Positions 1-10,205 of a stretch of 64,000 bases of DNA are shown piece after piece. Every line of letters begins with the position of its first letter. The first letter of the stretch is position 1. The DNA is from Euclidia mi (Eukaryota; Arthropoda; Insecta; Lepidoptera; Erebidae). Under the pieces are notes generated by a model. That model was not told where the DNA came from and made no database searches. It was given only the letters and a program-made list of their open reading frames with translations. The stretch covers positions 39,886,475 to 39,950,474 of the forward strand of contig OX123205.2 of the NCBI GenBank assembly GCA_944739405.2, given 5' to 3'. Position numbers and translations under genes: made by a program.

Positions 1-2
1 AG

Positions 3-782
3 ACCATATTATATATAAGAATAAATAATGGGTCTATTGATTCGGCCGTTATAAAACATAAAATTTCTGACCACTACCTCGTATCCGCTGTAGTGCAATG
101 GAAACGAACTACGCAATTCAACATAAACTCAGGAGCCGCGCGTGCGACCCGCTCGCCACTGGAAAGTGACGTAAACAAGCAAATATTAGACAATAAATTA
201 GTTCGAGAAAAATCGTTACGTATTGATTTTAATAATTTGTTGTCGTTGGATTGTCCGATTGAAATGTATAATGCCCTTAGTCAAATGTTCATGTCAATAT
301 ATAATGAATGCTACATAACAAAGAGAGCAAATGTTAGTAACAGAAATAATAAAAAGTGGATAAATAGTAATTTGAAGAAAATTATAAAGGAAAGAGATAG
401 ATTATTTACGGTATATTGTAACGAGCCAAAGAATATGTTAAAACGTATTATTTACACTAAGTATAGAAATAAATGTCAAAAGGCCATCAATAAAAGTAAA
501 AATAAATATGATAAAGAAAGTATACTACAATGTAACAACAATATGAAAAAGTTATGGGGTAGAATTAATAATTTGTTAGGAAATAATAAACAGTCTTTAG
601 ATTCGGTAATCCGATCTAATATGGATTGGCAGAACGGTATTAAGGATATATGTGATAAATTTGCAAATAATTTTTCCCAAGAAATAATTGACATAAAACA
701 TTCATGTAACGAAAGAATGTTAATAAGGGAATTATATGTTAAGCTGACATCTCATCTCAACAGGTCACCAGTACAGATATAA
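3..782 (+). pseudogene. LINE endonuclease end and pre-RT linker
   Basis: The frame is open from the window start; the GTG at 93 is an internal valine, not a start. Residues before it form the last endonuclease motif (SDHYLVSAVV), followed by about 220 lysine- and asparagine-rich residues with a typical linker motif (KKLWGRINNLLG). The frame ends at a stop at 780. The RT continues in another frame from about 795, so a small indel lies in 750-795. Confidence 0.75.
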
Positions 783-799
783 AAAATATAATTAAAAAT

Positions 800-1632
800 A
801 TGGATGCCAACAAGTCACCTGGCGGCGATCTCATACGTATGTGCAACCTAAAATGTGTAGTTGAGAAAGTAAGTCCTATATTAGCTAAACTCCTTAATTT
901 ATCTGTCAAGCATTGCAAATTTCCTAACCAATTAAAACAAGCTATTGTCCGTCCTATTCATAAGAGGGGTGAGCGCAAAATGGTGTCTAATTTCAGACCA
1001 ATATCCATATTATCAAGTGTTGATAAAATTATGGAAAAATGCATTGTTAAGCAATTAAACAAGTACTTGCATAAAAATGAGATTTTAAATAACTGCCAAC
1101 ATGGTTTCATTACAGGACGTATTACAGACACATTGCTATCAAAATTTACTGATGAGATCAATAATTATTTAGAGAACAAACAATTCGTAGTAGCTATATC
1201 TTTCGATAACAAAAAAGCTTTCGATACTTTGGAATATGACACCCTACTGCGCGCAATGCAAGAGTGCGGTGTGGGAGAACCACTGAACCAATGGTTCCGT
1301 GATTATCTCACACCGCGCTCGTACCGGGTTAAAGTGAGTGACACTCTAAGTGACGACATAAAAGTGCAGTACGGGGTCCCTCAGGGCTCGGGCTGTGCTC
1401 CTGTAAGCTACCTAATGCACGTCAATAGCTTGTGCAATGTTCTTCAGCACTGCTCAGCACACATGTTTGCGGACGACTTGTGCCTACTGCGCGCCGGTAC
1501 TGACGTATTAGAGACCTGTAGTCTAGTACAGCGAGATGTAGACGAAGTAGTTAAGTGGTCACACGATAACGGTATCGTCATCAATTCCGAGAAAACCAAA
1601 CTGCTAATAATACAATCCCCCTATTCCCTATC
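800..1632 (+). pseudogene. LINE reverse transcriptase core
   Basis: Blocks in order: KSPGGD (pre-RT), FRPISILSSVDKIMEK, QHGFITGR, AISFDNKKAFDTL (first catalytic Asp), YGVPQGSGCAP, then FADDLCLL, the YADD-type catalytic box. All catalytic aspartates are present. The first Asp block reads SFDNKKAFD instead of the usual xDLxKAFD. The frame leaves the RT at about 1632 and the product resumes in a third frame, so the gene is broken although the active-site residues survive. Confidence 0.85.
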
Positions 1633-1638
1633 CCATCA

Positions 1639-2319
1639 GTGGAACCATTATTGTATACACACGATTATTCATGCTTTCATAATTTAGCAAACTGTCTATG
1701 TAAACCCATTGAAAATGTAAACTGTGTTAAATACTTAGGCATGAAAATAGATGAAAATTTTTCATGGTCCCATCATATAGATTACCTTTGTGACAAACTG
1801 AGAGTATTGCTTGGAAAATTCTATCATTTAAGCTTTAAAGTACCTAAAGGAACTTTGAAATGTTTATATAAGTCACTCGTGGAGTCTATCTTCAGTTATG
1901 CTCTAGATTGCTATGGTCTAACATTCAAAACATATATAATAAAATTAGAATTAATCCAAATAAAGTTTCTTAAACTTCTTGTCAATAATAAAACTAGAAA
2001 TCAGCATAAAAATGATCACACAAAATTATTTAAAATTTGTAAAATACTACCAATTTCCCTAAAACATAAATACTTGTTGGCTGTAAACAACCATGGCAGT
2101 CTTGAGCATAACTTGGAACATGTTACAAATAATCATAACACCCGATCGATGGCCTCTGGCAAATATATTGTACCAAGAGTGTTTAATTATTATGGTGATA
2201 GAACCTTAAAAAAACGTTTGCCATATCTACTAAATAATCTCCCAGAGGACATAAGGAATGAAAATAATAAAACTGTATTTAAAAGGAGACTTAAGCAATA
2301 TTACTTAGATAAGTGCTAG
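1639..2319 (+). pseudogene. LINE RT thumb and C-terminal region
   Basis: This frame continues the RT after a frameshift near 1630. It starts with the conserved VKYLGMKIDENFSW box, passes through the thumb (LVESIFSYALDCYG), and ends with the NTRSMASG / VFNYYG motifs typical of CR1/Jockey-group C termini. The stop is at 2317. There is no RNase H domain. Confidence 0.8.
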
Positions 2320-2395
2320 TTAAGAGTTAAGTTAGTTATAAGTAATTATTGTAATTTTATTTATGTAAACTTTCTAATACTGTACGGAGACTGGA

Positions 2396-2430
2396 TCCCA
2401 CAGTCAAACCGATGACACGGTTTTGTGGGA
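2396..2430 (+). other. Stem-loop in LINE 3' UTR
   Basis: TCCCACA (2396-2402) pairs with TGTGGGA (2424-2430) and AAACCG (2406-2411) pairs with CGGTTT (2418-2423), giving a 13-bp stem with a 3-nt bulge (GTC) and a 6-nt loop (ATGACA). It lies about 50 bases before the 3' tail, where several LINE clades keep a structure recognised by their own RT. That role is inference. Confidence 0.65.
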
Positions 2431-2480
2431 CACTGCACTATTCCTGTATGAACGTGTGAATGATAAATAAAAAAAAAACC

Positions 2481-2732
2481 TGTTTTTTATTCAGGGTAAT
2501 CTTAAAAATTGCTGAATCGATTTGGATGTGTATTTTACGAATGGTTCATGAAAACCCTTGAACAAACTATTAAAATTTCATTTAGGCGTAGCAGCTAAAT
2601 TAGTTAAGGGTTCCGTAGCCATATCACTTGTATATTTCAGCGATGTTGTAAAAAAATATGTAAATTAAATTACCCAGTTTCAAAAACCCTTTCTTAGTAT
2701 TTTAGGTTAAATACATGAGAGAAGCCTTGGTC
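2481..2732. other. No gene seen; AT-rich flank
   Basis: This is unannotated sequence between the LINE tail and the target duplication of the next insert. Phrases such as GCTGAATCGATTTGGATG resemble lepidopteran Helitron bodies, so it may belong to the Helitron-like unit that resumes after 3354. No ORF is supported. Confidence 0.4.
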
Positions 2733-3353
2733 AGCAGTTGGACAACCCCCCCGTGGGATCTCCACCTTGTCGTGGTGGGGGGGCTTAGTAACCGTGGATT
2801 GGTCACCCGCGGTGAAGCTAAGAGGGATCCAGGAGGGGACGCTCCGCGTGGGCTTGACGGAGGCCTGCGCAGGATGCGTCCAAAGGGGCGGGTGCGAGGG
2901 ACAGTTCTTCTGTCCCTCGCAGTCAGGTGCGGTCGCGGGAGGAGAGGCGTGTCGGTGTTGCGTTGCCGCGCGCCCTATCTCCCGCGACCAAATGGGGGCG
3001 CACCATCGTTGCATCGCGGTGGGGCCGCAGAGGAAGAGGAGATGCGGTGTTGCGTTGACGTCCTCCCTATCCTCTGCGGCCGCTGAGTGTTTTGGCGGCG
3101 GGACCCAACACCTTCATCCGCCGCCAAGGGGGTTTTGTTCGGGGCCCGCCTGACCATCTGGCGGGCCAAAACCCGTCGGGTGGTAGCGAGGAATGCTTCA
3201 GTGATACCCGACCCTCCGACACATGGGTACGTGAGGAACACGGGTTGGTTTTTAGTCAGTAAGAGTCTGACAGTCCCCTTCGCCCTTCCCCCAGGGCGGA
3301 GGGACTCCATGAGGATTTTCCAACCCGAGACAAAAAAAAAAGCAGTTGGACAA
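2733..3353 (+). mobile_element. GC-rich retro-insert with 13-bp TSD and poly-A
   Basis: AGCAGTTGGACAA occurs at 2733-2745 and again at 3341-3353. The 595-bp insert between ends in about nine A (3332-3340), so it arrived by target-primed reverse transcription on the + strand. It is far more GC-rich than its surroundings. It starts with seven C, then a small hairpin (CCACC-TTGTCGT-GGTGG, about 2761-2777), and ends with an AGTCAGTAAGAGTCTGACA motif that I recall as recurrent in Lepidoptera. It has no RT; overlapping ORFs here look like GC-rich noise. It is probably a non-autonomous or internally deleted LINE, possibly R1-like. Confidence 0.7.
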
Positions 3354-3553
3354 AGCAGATAACTGATAAAAAGTGCTTACGAGCTTAGAAATAAATAAAA
3401 ATAGCAAAATAACGGTTCTAAGAATTTTGGCTTCTTTTGGTCAAGAACCATCCCAAATTTTAGTTAATGAAGATAAAGGGCGCTTAGATGAGAGCCAGCT
3501 GCATAAATGTGAATTAATGAAAATTGAATGCACATCAGGGATGATGAAAAAAA

Positions 3554-4288
3554 TCAAGTGAAGGAATTAATAAAAGTTTCATACAAACTGGGACCCCTTT
3601 TTGAATTCCTTTCGTATATTCACAAACGTCACTTGAGGAACCAATATAATACAAAATTTCAAGTTAATCTATTGAAGTTTTTTTTATATTACAGAATGAG
3701 CCTTTCTTAATTCTTAATAGGGTACCCTTTCTTAATAGGGGAGTGACTTCGAAAACTCCGTTCTTGGCGTTCACTAACGTCATTTGAGGAACCTATATAC
3801 AAAATTTGAAGTTAATCCAGTGAAGGAATAAAAAGGTTTCATACAAATTCCAACTCCCCTTTTTAACCCTTTAGGGTAAGAAATTCCCAGAAAGATTTTC
3901 TTCATGTTTACTAAGGTCATTAGAGATACCAATATACAAGTTTGAAGTCAATCCACTGAAGGAATAATAAGTTTCGTTTAATATACACTTTAAACCACTA
4001 TCTTACCCTCTGAGGGTAGGAATTTTCAAAAAACAAATCCTTTGTGTTCACTATCGTTGTTTGAGGAACCAATATACAAAGTTTGAAGTCAATCCATTAA
4101 AGAATAAAATGTTACATACAAACTTTTACCCTCAATCTTACCTTCTTAGGGGTGGAATTTCCAAAAAAAATAATTCTTATTGTTCACTATCGTCGTTTGG
4201 GGAACTAATATGCAAAGTTTGGAGTCAATCCATTGATGAAATAAAAAGTTTTATACAAACTTAGACCCTCCGTTTTACCCCCTTAGGG
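3554..4288 (-). repeat. Tandem ~118-bp units of a Helitron-like element
   Basis: About five diverged units repeat a pattern of GGAATTTCC, TTCACTATCGTC, TTTGAGGAACCAATATACAA, AGTCAATCCATTGAAGGAATA, TTTCATACAAACTT and CCTTAGGG. The same phrases occur once, next to a GACTGACTGACAG terminus on the minus strand, at 4884-5030. This suggests internal amplification within one non-autonomous Helitron. No coding content. Confidence 0.6.
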
Positions 4289-4874
4289 TGCGTTTCCACG
4301 GAAACTGAGTTGCGCGGAGCTGAGCAGAGATTTATAATAATTGACCAATCACATTGCGCAAAATACACATCTCATCTCCGTTCCGATTCAGTGGAAACAG
4401 TGTTTAGCAGAGTTGAGAAGATTTACATTAAAATGTATGGTGCGCGGAGATAAGTGGGGAACAGAGGTGTCGAGCTTAGTGAAGCTGTGCCGGCCTGCCG
4501 GATGAAGCGGGGCTGTGCGGTGTAGAGCGGGGATGAAGCTGTAGACCGGACTTGCGCGGGGTGGAGCAGGGCTGAGAGGGGTCACGCGACGTCAGGCGCG
4601 GAAGTTTGTTTGTAGTAGTAGTTGAGACACCGTACTGACTGAAAACAAAATGAATTCACAGCCCCGTTCAGCTCATTTCCACATCACAGCTCCGCTCCAC
4701 TAGACTCAGCTCTGGACCGTCCCGGTCGTCTCAGCTCCGCTCGGCTCCACTTCACCCGGCTACATGGCCCAGCCCTGCACCGCTCATCTTTGCCCAGCTT
4801 TAGTGGAAACACCTACCTATTTACACGGCTCTGCTCCGCTGAACTCCGCGCAGCTCCACTTCTGTGGAAACGCT
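4289..4874. mobile_element. MITE with GCGTTTCCAC inverted repeats, 9-bp TSD
   Basis: A 586-bp element with inverted ends GCGTTTCCAC...GTGGAAACGC; imperfect pairing extends inward through GC-rich GGAGCTGAG/CTCAGCTCC blocks, so much of it folds back. The target CCCTTAGGG is duplicated at 4280-4288 and 4875-4883. Removing the element recreates the Helitron unit phrase CCCTTAGGGGTGGAATTTCC. A 9-bp TSD fits Mutator-like or Merlin-like transposases. The ORF across it is spurious. Confidence 0.8.
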
Positions 4875-4883
4875 CCCTTAGGG

Positions 4884-5030
4884 GTGGAATTTCCAACAAT
4901 CCTCTCTTAGTGCTACCCTACACTCTTCAAGGAACATACATGCTAAATTTCATCTTCTTGTGACCAGTAGTTTCGGCTGAAGCGTGTCTGTCAGTCAGTC
5001 AGTAACGCAAGGATTTACTTTAATTTCTAA
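4884..5030 (-). mobile_element. Helitron-type 5' terminal segment (degenerate)
   Basis: Read on the minus strand it matches the 207-bp Helitrons at 7560 and 25554: AAATCCTTGCGTTACTGAC, then GACTGACAGACACGC, GCCGAAACTA and GGCATGTATGTTCCTTG-like phrases. Its TC terminus is degraded near 5030. It is the end of the tandem-unit element that starts around 3554. Confidence 0.6.
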
Positions 5031-5464
5031 TGTATCAATTTATGCTAACAAGGTTAATCATACCTAGTTAGTTAAGAGAGTCACAATAACCACTTACGAT
5101 ATTAAGCTATGATAAACCGTGCATGTTATTTACAAACAGTAAAGAATTTTATACAAAGTCTACGGCCCAAGGCCTAAAACGGAAAGAAATAATCCCAAAA
5201 TCTTCGTATAATATTTACAGGGGACGAAAATTATTCAAACATCATTAGACTCTACCAGAGTGAGGTTTAAGATTATAATATCTCTAAAAAATGGTAAAAC
5301 TGTCAACTTGAACATTTGTTTGACACACCTAGCATGATTCGTATTTTGAACAGGCATTGCCGGCTCTTTTCGTCGCTAAGAGATTGCTGTCGGTTGTTTA
5401 CCATAGCAACCATATCGAGTGTTTGTGTGCGTGCGTAGGTTTCTCGTGTGACCACGCTTTACAC
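5031..5464. other. No gene seen
   Basis: AT-rich sequence without a supported ORF, tandem repeat or inverted repeat. It separates the Helitron-like unit from the fold-back MITE. Confidence 0.5.
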
Positions 5465-5570
5465 TAGGGTCTAGTACGAGCTTACACTCGATCGTTACGA
5501 TGGACGATAGCTAGTCGACGGGAACAATTTCCATACAATAAGGACTCTATCGATCGTTACTCTCCGTTAA

Positions 5571-6812
5571 CCCTTGGTAACTACTCAAAATTATATTGCC
5601 ACGGTCACTACTCAAGGGTCATTCTGACCCTCCCATAAAACAACATATATTTTTTAAACTATTAAAAATCTTTAAATAAAGCCCGCCAATAATGAAAAAG
5701 GATATATTGTGAAATAAAATGATATAACTTTAATTACTTTCTGAGCAATTTGGACATACAATAATTGAGCAAGCATTGCAAATAAGAATTTTACATGAAA
5801 ACAAACACTGTTTGTTTTGCGATCTTTTTTATAGGGACTAATACCGCAACGCGTTCTTTTGAATGATGTATTGGAGACAACAAGAACAGGTCTTTCAGAC
5901 ATAGGCAGTTTAAATATCCTTGTAGTTATCAGACGCAATTGCCAGGGTAACTTTTCGTAACAAATTCTTTGTCGGGTGCAAAGTAAGCATAACTCTATGC
6001 CAAGCCCACGCAGGAAATTTGGCTGATTTAATGACGTGCTACTAACCGCAAAGTATATAACCTTACTATTTACGCCTGTAATATTTCACATAGTATAAAA
6101 TATCACCACCGGCCACCGTCTACAAGTCCTAGCAACCGAAATTTTGCCACATGTTCTTTTCTAAACCAACTTTTGTCAGGCTTGTTGTGTTGTTTTACTA
6201 CATCATTATCATGATGCATGCTAGAAATACGAATAACAGCGTTAGATTTCTTTGGTTCATAAGACACCATGATGGTTTTAGCTGTAAAACTAAACAACAA
6301 AGTTTCTACTTCCCTTGTCTTATTCAGTAAAAAATATTTTGGAATCTCTCTTTTGTTTGAATTGATGGTACCCACAAGTGATTGATTCATTTAAGATACA
6401 AGACAAAGCGTTCTCTTGATTATAAGCAGTTAAATGCGTGTGCAAAGAAGTGACGTGTGGAGGAGCCAAGATACACGGCAATATCCACCTCATCAAAATC
6501 ATCAACATCAAGCAAAGCACTTCCAATCTCTTCATCCGTAAGCACACCAGACCCACGATGAAACCAAAAGTGAAACCTAAAAAGTTATACTATAATTTCA
6601 AAAAAGAAGAAACCTAACATAATGAATATTTTACGAAAAAGAAAACATTAAAATAATGCATTTACCGACTGTTGATGCTACTCAAGGGTCAACATGACCC
6701 TGTACTTGCCGTTTTGGCGCAAAATAAGAACTGAGTGACAGGACAGAACCACTCTGCGCAGGAGCGGGCGCCGTACTGAGAATACACGGGTGACCGGCGG
6801 AGTAACCAAGGG
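5571..6812 (-). mobile_element. Degenerate piggyBac element in TTAA
   Basis: TTAA at 5567-5570 and 6813-6816 flanks a 1242-bp element with inverted ends CCCTTGGTAAC / CCCTTGGTTAC. CCC-type ends and a TTAA target are the hallmark of piggyBac. Subterminal GGGTCA-NNN-TGACCC palindromes occur near both ends (about 5613 and 6687). The minus strand carries transposase remnants, so it is a dead, shortened autonomous copy rather than a MITE. Confidence 0.85.
5672..6556 (-). pseudogene. piggyBac transposase remnants
   Basis: Minus-strand fragments in order: 6556-6320 (poorly conserved), 6390-6103 (VGTINSNKREIPK, REVETLLFSFT, VSYEPKKSNAVIRISSMHHD: the catalytic-core C-terminal part of the family), and 5938-5672 (KRTRCGISPYKKDRKTNSVC: start of the cysteine-rich C-terminal zinc domain). 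The remaining CxxC pairs of that domain are visible in a neighbouring frame just after this, so a late frameshift is present. Much of the N-terminal half is missing. Confidence 0.8.
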
Positions 6813-6905
6813 TTAAGGGCGCTTTTAGAAAATGTATGGAAATTGTTCCCGTCGACTAGGCTATCGTCCACCGTGACGATCGAATGCAAACTCGTACTAG
6901 ACCCT

Positions 6906-7559
6906 CTGATCGAGTTTATACTTTCTATCAAAAAACAATGTTTACGCAAATAAAAAAATATATATCTTTGCATGCATTATGATTGTAACAAGGTATTCTA
7001 ATTAGGGTGTCTGAGGATGTGCGTTATTTCCATTACAAGTTGTACAACTGTATTTGATTTTGTCTATTATATATTAGTAAGTAAATAATTTTATTGAAAA
7101 TATTGATTATGAAACTTAGATTTGATTAATTTAAGTAGATAAATAGCGAAAAGAGTTAAAAGTCAAAAGTTATTACATTATTTGCGAATTTTTATTAATC
7201 ACGCGGGATTCAGCAAATACCGGAATCCCGCGGGATCGAAAATGTCCAGTCCCACAATTACAGAGATTGAGAATTTTCTGCGGGATTGCATTCCCTACTT
7301 CGGAGCATACCTACCTACATAAAAAAATATTTCGTCCATTGTTTATATTGATTCTATTTTTAGCTCAGCATGTAGCATTGCCTAGTGGTAAGTAGCGGAG
7401 CTACTTGCACTGGTAGTGAGTACGTTTATTGAGGTTTTCTCACGAGTGCCGCTACTCGACGCTAGATGGCGCTAATAGGTTTGTGTCCTAAGAATAAATC
7501 GGTTTGATTGTAGTATCTATAGATTGATTATGATTTTAAGATGTCAATAGAGTTTATTA
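6906..7559. other. No gene seen
   Basis: AT-rich sequence. A GCGGGAT/ATCCCGC-rich patch at about 7200-7300 and an ACGCTAGATGGCGCTA phrase near 7460 look like old transposon debris. No supported ORF. Confidence 0.4.
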
Positions 7560-7766
7560 TCTTAATATATAAAATCCTTGCGTTACTGACTGACTGACAG
7601 ACACGCTAAAGCCGAAACTATTGGGCGCAAGAAGCTGAAATTTGGCATGTATGTTCCTTGGGGCCCGTCGGGGTGCACTAAGAAGGGATTTCCCGAAATT
7701 CGCACGGGATCGGCCAAAACGAGTAAATTAAAAAAAAATGCAGGCGTAGCTGCTGGCGTCCTCTAG
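7560..7766 (+). mobile_element. Non-autonomous Helitron, 207 bp
   Basis: It starts TCTTAATATATAAAATCC after a host A (7559) and ends GCGTCCTCTAG before a host T (7767): 5' TC, 3' CTAG, A|T target and no duplication, the Helitron signature. A short stem (GCAG/CTGC) lies about 10 nt before the 3' end. It carries the lepidopteran subterminal GACTGACTGACAGACACGC. A copy at 25554-25760 has exactly the same length. Confidence 0.85.
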
Positions 7767-7853
7767 TTCAATATAAAAAGGTAAGATTAATGTTATTTTT
7801 AGGATTCTAAAACTAAAAATAATGTATTTATTCTTGTGACAGTGAACACCAAT

Positions 7854-8072
7854 CAGAGGGTCTAGTCCGAGTTTGCACTCGATCGTCACGATCGACGATA
7901 GAATTGTCGCCGGGAACAATTTCCATACATTTTCCAAAAGCGCCACCTAACGGAGTGTTGCGATCGATAGAGACCGCTAGGGGGCGCATTTAGAAAATGT
8001 ATGGAAATTGTTCCCGTCGACTAGCTATCGTCGATCGTGACGATCGAGTGCAAAGTCGGACTAGACCCTCTG
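7854..8072. mobile_element. Fold-back MITE, complete copy (219 bp)
   Basis: CAGAGGGTCTAGTC at the left is mirrored by GACTAGACCCTCTG at the right. Pairing continues through GCACTCGATCGTCACGATCG and GGGAACAATTTCCATACA, leaving only a short unpaired middle, so nearly the whole element is one hairpin. No clear TSD was found. It is the same family as 5466-6905. Confidence 0.8.
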
Positions 8073-8540
8073 AGAGCATTACGTTTAACAGAGCGTCCGC
8101 CATTTATGTTGTTGACGTTTTGGTAGTAAATACAACTAAAACGTCGAACTTTGTAACTGACAAATCGAATATAACAAAATAAAAGTGGGTACACCAGACC
8201 AGACTTCATTCACGGTTTGTTTTGTTTTGCACTTTGTGATATCACTCAACCGCCATGATAGTTTACAGCGTTTTCGTGTCAAATTCAAAAAGGGTTTTAA
8301 AAAGCATTCTTGTGCCGATAAATGACTTTGCTAAATTGTTTTTTTATTTTGATAAAAACATATTATGTGATCTAAGATCGAGAAAAGTCTATAGTGCCGT
8401 TTATGATTTTGTACAGTACTAATAAATCAGAATGAACACGCCTATTCTGTAAGCTTAACATGCAAAAGTGTTTCAACCTATCGGTGTATTGTGGAATCGT
8501 TTAACGTTTTACTCAACATTATCTAGGTATGTGCTTTGAG
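8073..8540. other. No gene seen
   Basis: AT-rich sequence between the MITE and the next LINE fragment. Short ORFs on both strands lack recognisable domains. Confidence 0.4.
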
Positions 8541-8544
8541 TAAT

Positions 8545-9323
8545 AGGGAAACCATATAGTGGAACAATATTCCAAAGAGATCCTGAGTCCTGACTAGGGA
8601 GTTGTACAGCAATATGATGCTACTGTAGTTTTGGAAAGATTTAGACATGCGGATTATAAAACCAAGCATCTTTTTAGCTTTGTTTACCTGATTTTCTATG
8701 TGGTCTCGAACGTTAGTGATGAATCAAAGAGTAAGCCTAAGTCATGAATGGAAGTAACTCTGCTCAAGGTAATCATATCTATGTGATAATTCAATTTAAT
8801 GTAGTTCGTTTTATTAGTAAAAGTTATCAACTGACATTTATTCACATTAAGGGACATATTATTGTCTAGACACCATTGATGTAACATATTTAAGTCATAC
8901 TGAAGCTTCATACAGTCGCTTATTTCATCAATACGGCAGTAAATTTTCAAGTCATCTGCGTAAGCCAAACTGTTACATTGCAGTATATCTAAAAGATCAT
9001 TTATATTTATATACTATGAACAGCAATGGACCCAATTTTGAGCCTTGTGGAATGCCTGAGCTGGGTATAAAAGGCGTAGATTCATAACCTGCCAAAGCAA
9101 CCAGGAGTGAACGGTTAACTATGTAACTCTCGAACCAGCGCAGTAGGCATCCATGGATACCAGCATGACTTAATTTCTTGCAAAGTATTGAATGATCAAC
9201 ACGATCAAATGCCTGTGCAAAATCAGTGTAAACAGAATCAATCTGTCCCCTGTCTGGCCTCCAACGTTTCGGAAATAGAGGTGGTGTAAATACGTAGGTT
9301 TGACATGGTTGAACGATTGGCAA
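8545..9323 (-). pseudogene. LINE reverse transcriptase fragment
   Basis: Minus-strand RT blocks: YTDFAQAFDRVDHSIL (catalytic Asp), GIPQGSKLGPLLF, then after a frameshift near 9000 AYADDLKIYCR and VTSIHDLGLLFDSSL. After a second frameshift near 8700 comes the thumb (HIENQVNKAKKMLGFI, LYNSLVRTQ). Both ends are missing. It fits the Jockey/CR1 group. Confidence 0.8.
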
Positions 9324-9409
9324 CTAAACAATGTTGTCTAGGACTAATTATATGACGAAAATGAGAGAAAACTACATTGTATAGAATTAAGGTTTAAGAA
9401 TACCTTAAT

Positions 9410-9740
9410 TCTGTGTTCAAAATGTAAAATGTACATTGTGATGCAACTGCCAACATATCTACCTTTTTAAATTTAACTCGTAAAGAATCTCTAGCACCTA
9501 ACTTATTAATTGTTCTCTTTTGAATGACACCTGTATCCCATAATATTACACCGTAAAATATTACGCTGTGAAAAAAGCTAAAATAAACTAGTCTAGCAGT
9601 ATCTATATCTGTGAATCCCCTAACTTTTCTAACTGCAAATGCTGCAGAACTAAGTTTGATTGGGAGATAGGATATTGCTTTGGGTGCTCCACTGCTGCGT
9701 ACAATCTAAGGTTAGAGCTAAGAATACATTGGTGTTGAAT
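9410..9740 (-). pseudogene. LINE RT thumb fragment (recurrent family D)
   Basis: The minus strand reads as RT C-terminal sequence (LTLDCTQQWST, KLSSAAFAVRKVRG, DIDTARLVYFS, then a KRTINKLGARDSLR-like stretch) with frame breaks. It resembles the RT at 12373 and belongs to a family whose pieces recur at 10385, 27290, 28330, 30800, 32940, 34010 and 56060. Confidence 0.65.
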
Positions 9741-9903
9741 ACAATGTTTAAGTTTGGCTTAATCGGTAGGATCGATGATTTTGCAATGTCAAGGTGAAAA
9801 AAGAGATCAAATAAATTAATTAAAATACATAACAGACGACTCGGTAATAATAGCTATGGTATCTCTCTGAAGGGCCGAATTACTGAAAATGGCAACACCA
9901 GTA

Positions 9904-10182
9904 CAGTAAGCGCATGGTAATTCGGCAGGCATATTTTTCATCGATGCTGGATTATCGCAAATGCCGGATTCTCGAATTTCTATGAGAAGTAAAGCTTTCT
10001 AAATAAATAATAAAATAAATCTATCATAAATATGTATCCACAAAAAAAATGACTAGACCGCTCATTCATCCGGCATTCGGCTGTATAAAATGCTGGATTA
10101 TTAAGCGGGTTACCTGAGTCGCTGAGTGCCGGACTACTGAGGGTTCCGAATTGGCGAGCGCCGGATTACTAAGCACCTACTG
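9904..10182. mobile_element. pogo/Tigger-like MITE, TA target
   Basis: The 279-bp element starts CAGTAAGCGCATGGTAATTC and its inverted right end reads CAGTAGGTGCTTAGTAATCC; both are flanked by TA (9902-9903, 10183-10184). The CAGT...GGTAATnCGGC form is typical of pogo-type Tc1/mariner ends. Internal CCGGATT/AATCCGG motifs recur. No ORF. Confidence 0.75.
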
Positions 10183-10205
10183 TATTAGGTTAACATTAAG
10201 ATTAA

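Larger units (their letters stand above)
1..2480 (+). mobile_element. Non-LTR retrotransposon (CR1/Jockey-group LINE), 5' cut by window edge, decayed
   Basis: The window opens inside the endonuclease: an SDHYLV motif at about 66-83 is the usual C-terminal histidine motif of APE-type LINE endonucleases. A linker, a reverse transcriptase with its thumb, and a 3' UTR follow. At least two frameshifts (near 750-795 and 1620-1640) break the polyprotein, so it is a dead copy. The 3' end is an AT-rich GATAAATAAAA-type tail at about 2461-2478, preceded by a strong stem-loop. The clade is inferred from domain order and RT motifs only. Confidence 0.85.
5466..6905. mobile_element. Fold-back MITE (AGGGTCTAGT ends) split by piggyBac
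   Basis: The left half (5466-5570) and right half (6813-6905) are inverted copies carrying AGGGTCTAGTACGAG, CGATCGT, GGACGATAGC and CGGGAACAATTTCCATACA. A complete copy of the same MITE lies at 7854-8072. The two halves are separated by a TTAA-flanked piggyBac relic, which dates the MITE as older than the piggyBac. Confidence 0.75.

Noticed and set aside
2715..3362. Overlapping ORFs of 90-128 codons in the GC-rich insert
   Set aside because: Open on several frames and both strands because of GC content; no domain recognised in any of them.
4388..4585. Proline-rich 65-codon minus-strand ORF
   Set aside because: It lies entirely in a GC-rich fold-back arm of the MITE at 4289.
8021..8209. 62-codon minus-strand ORF at the MITE edge
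   Set aside because: It begins in unique sequence and ends inside the fold-back MITE; no domain or codon signal.
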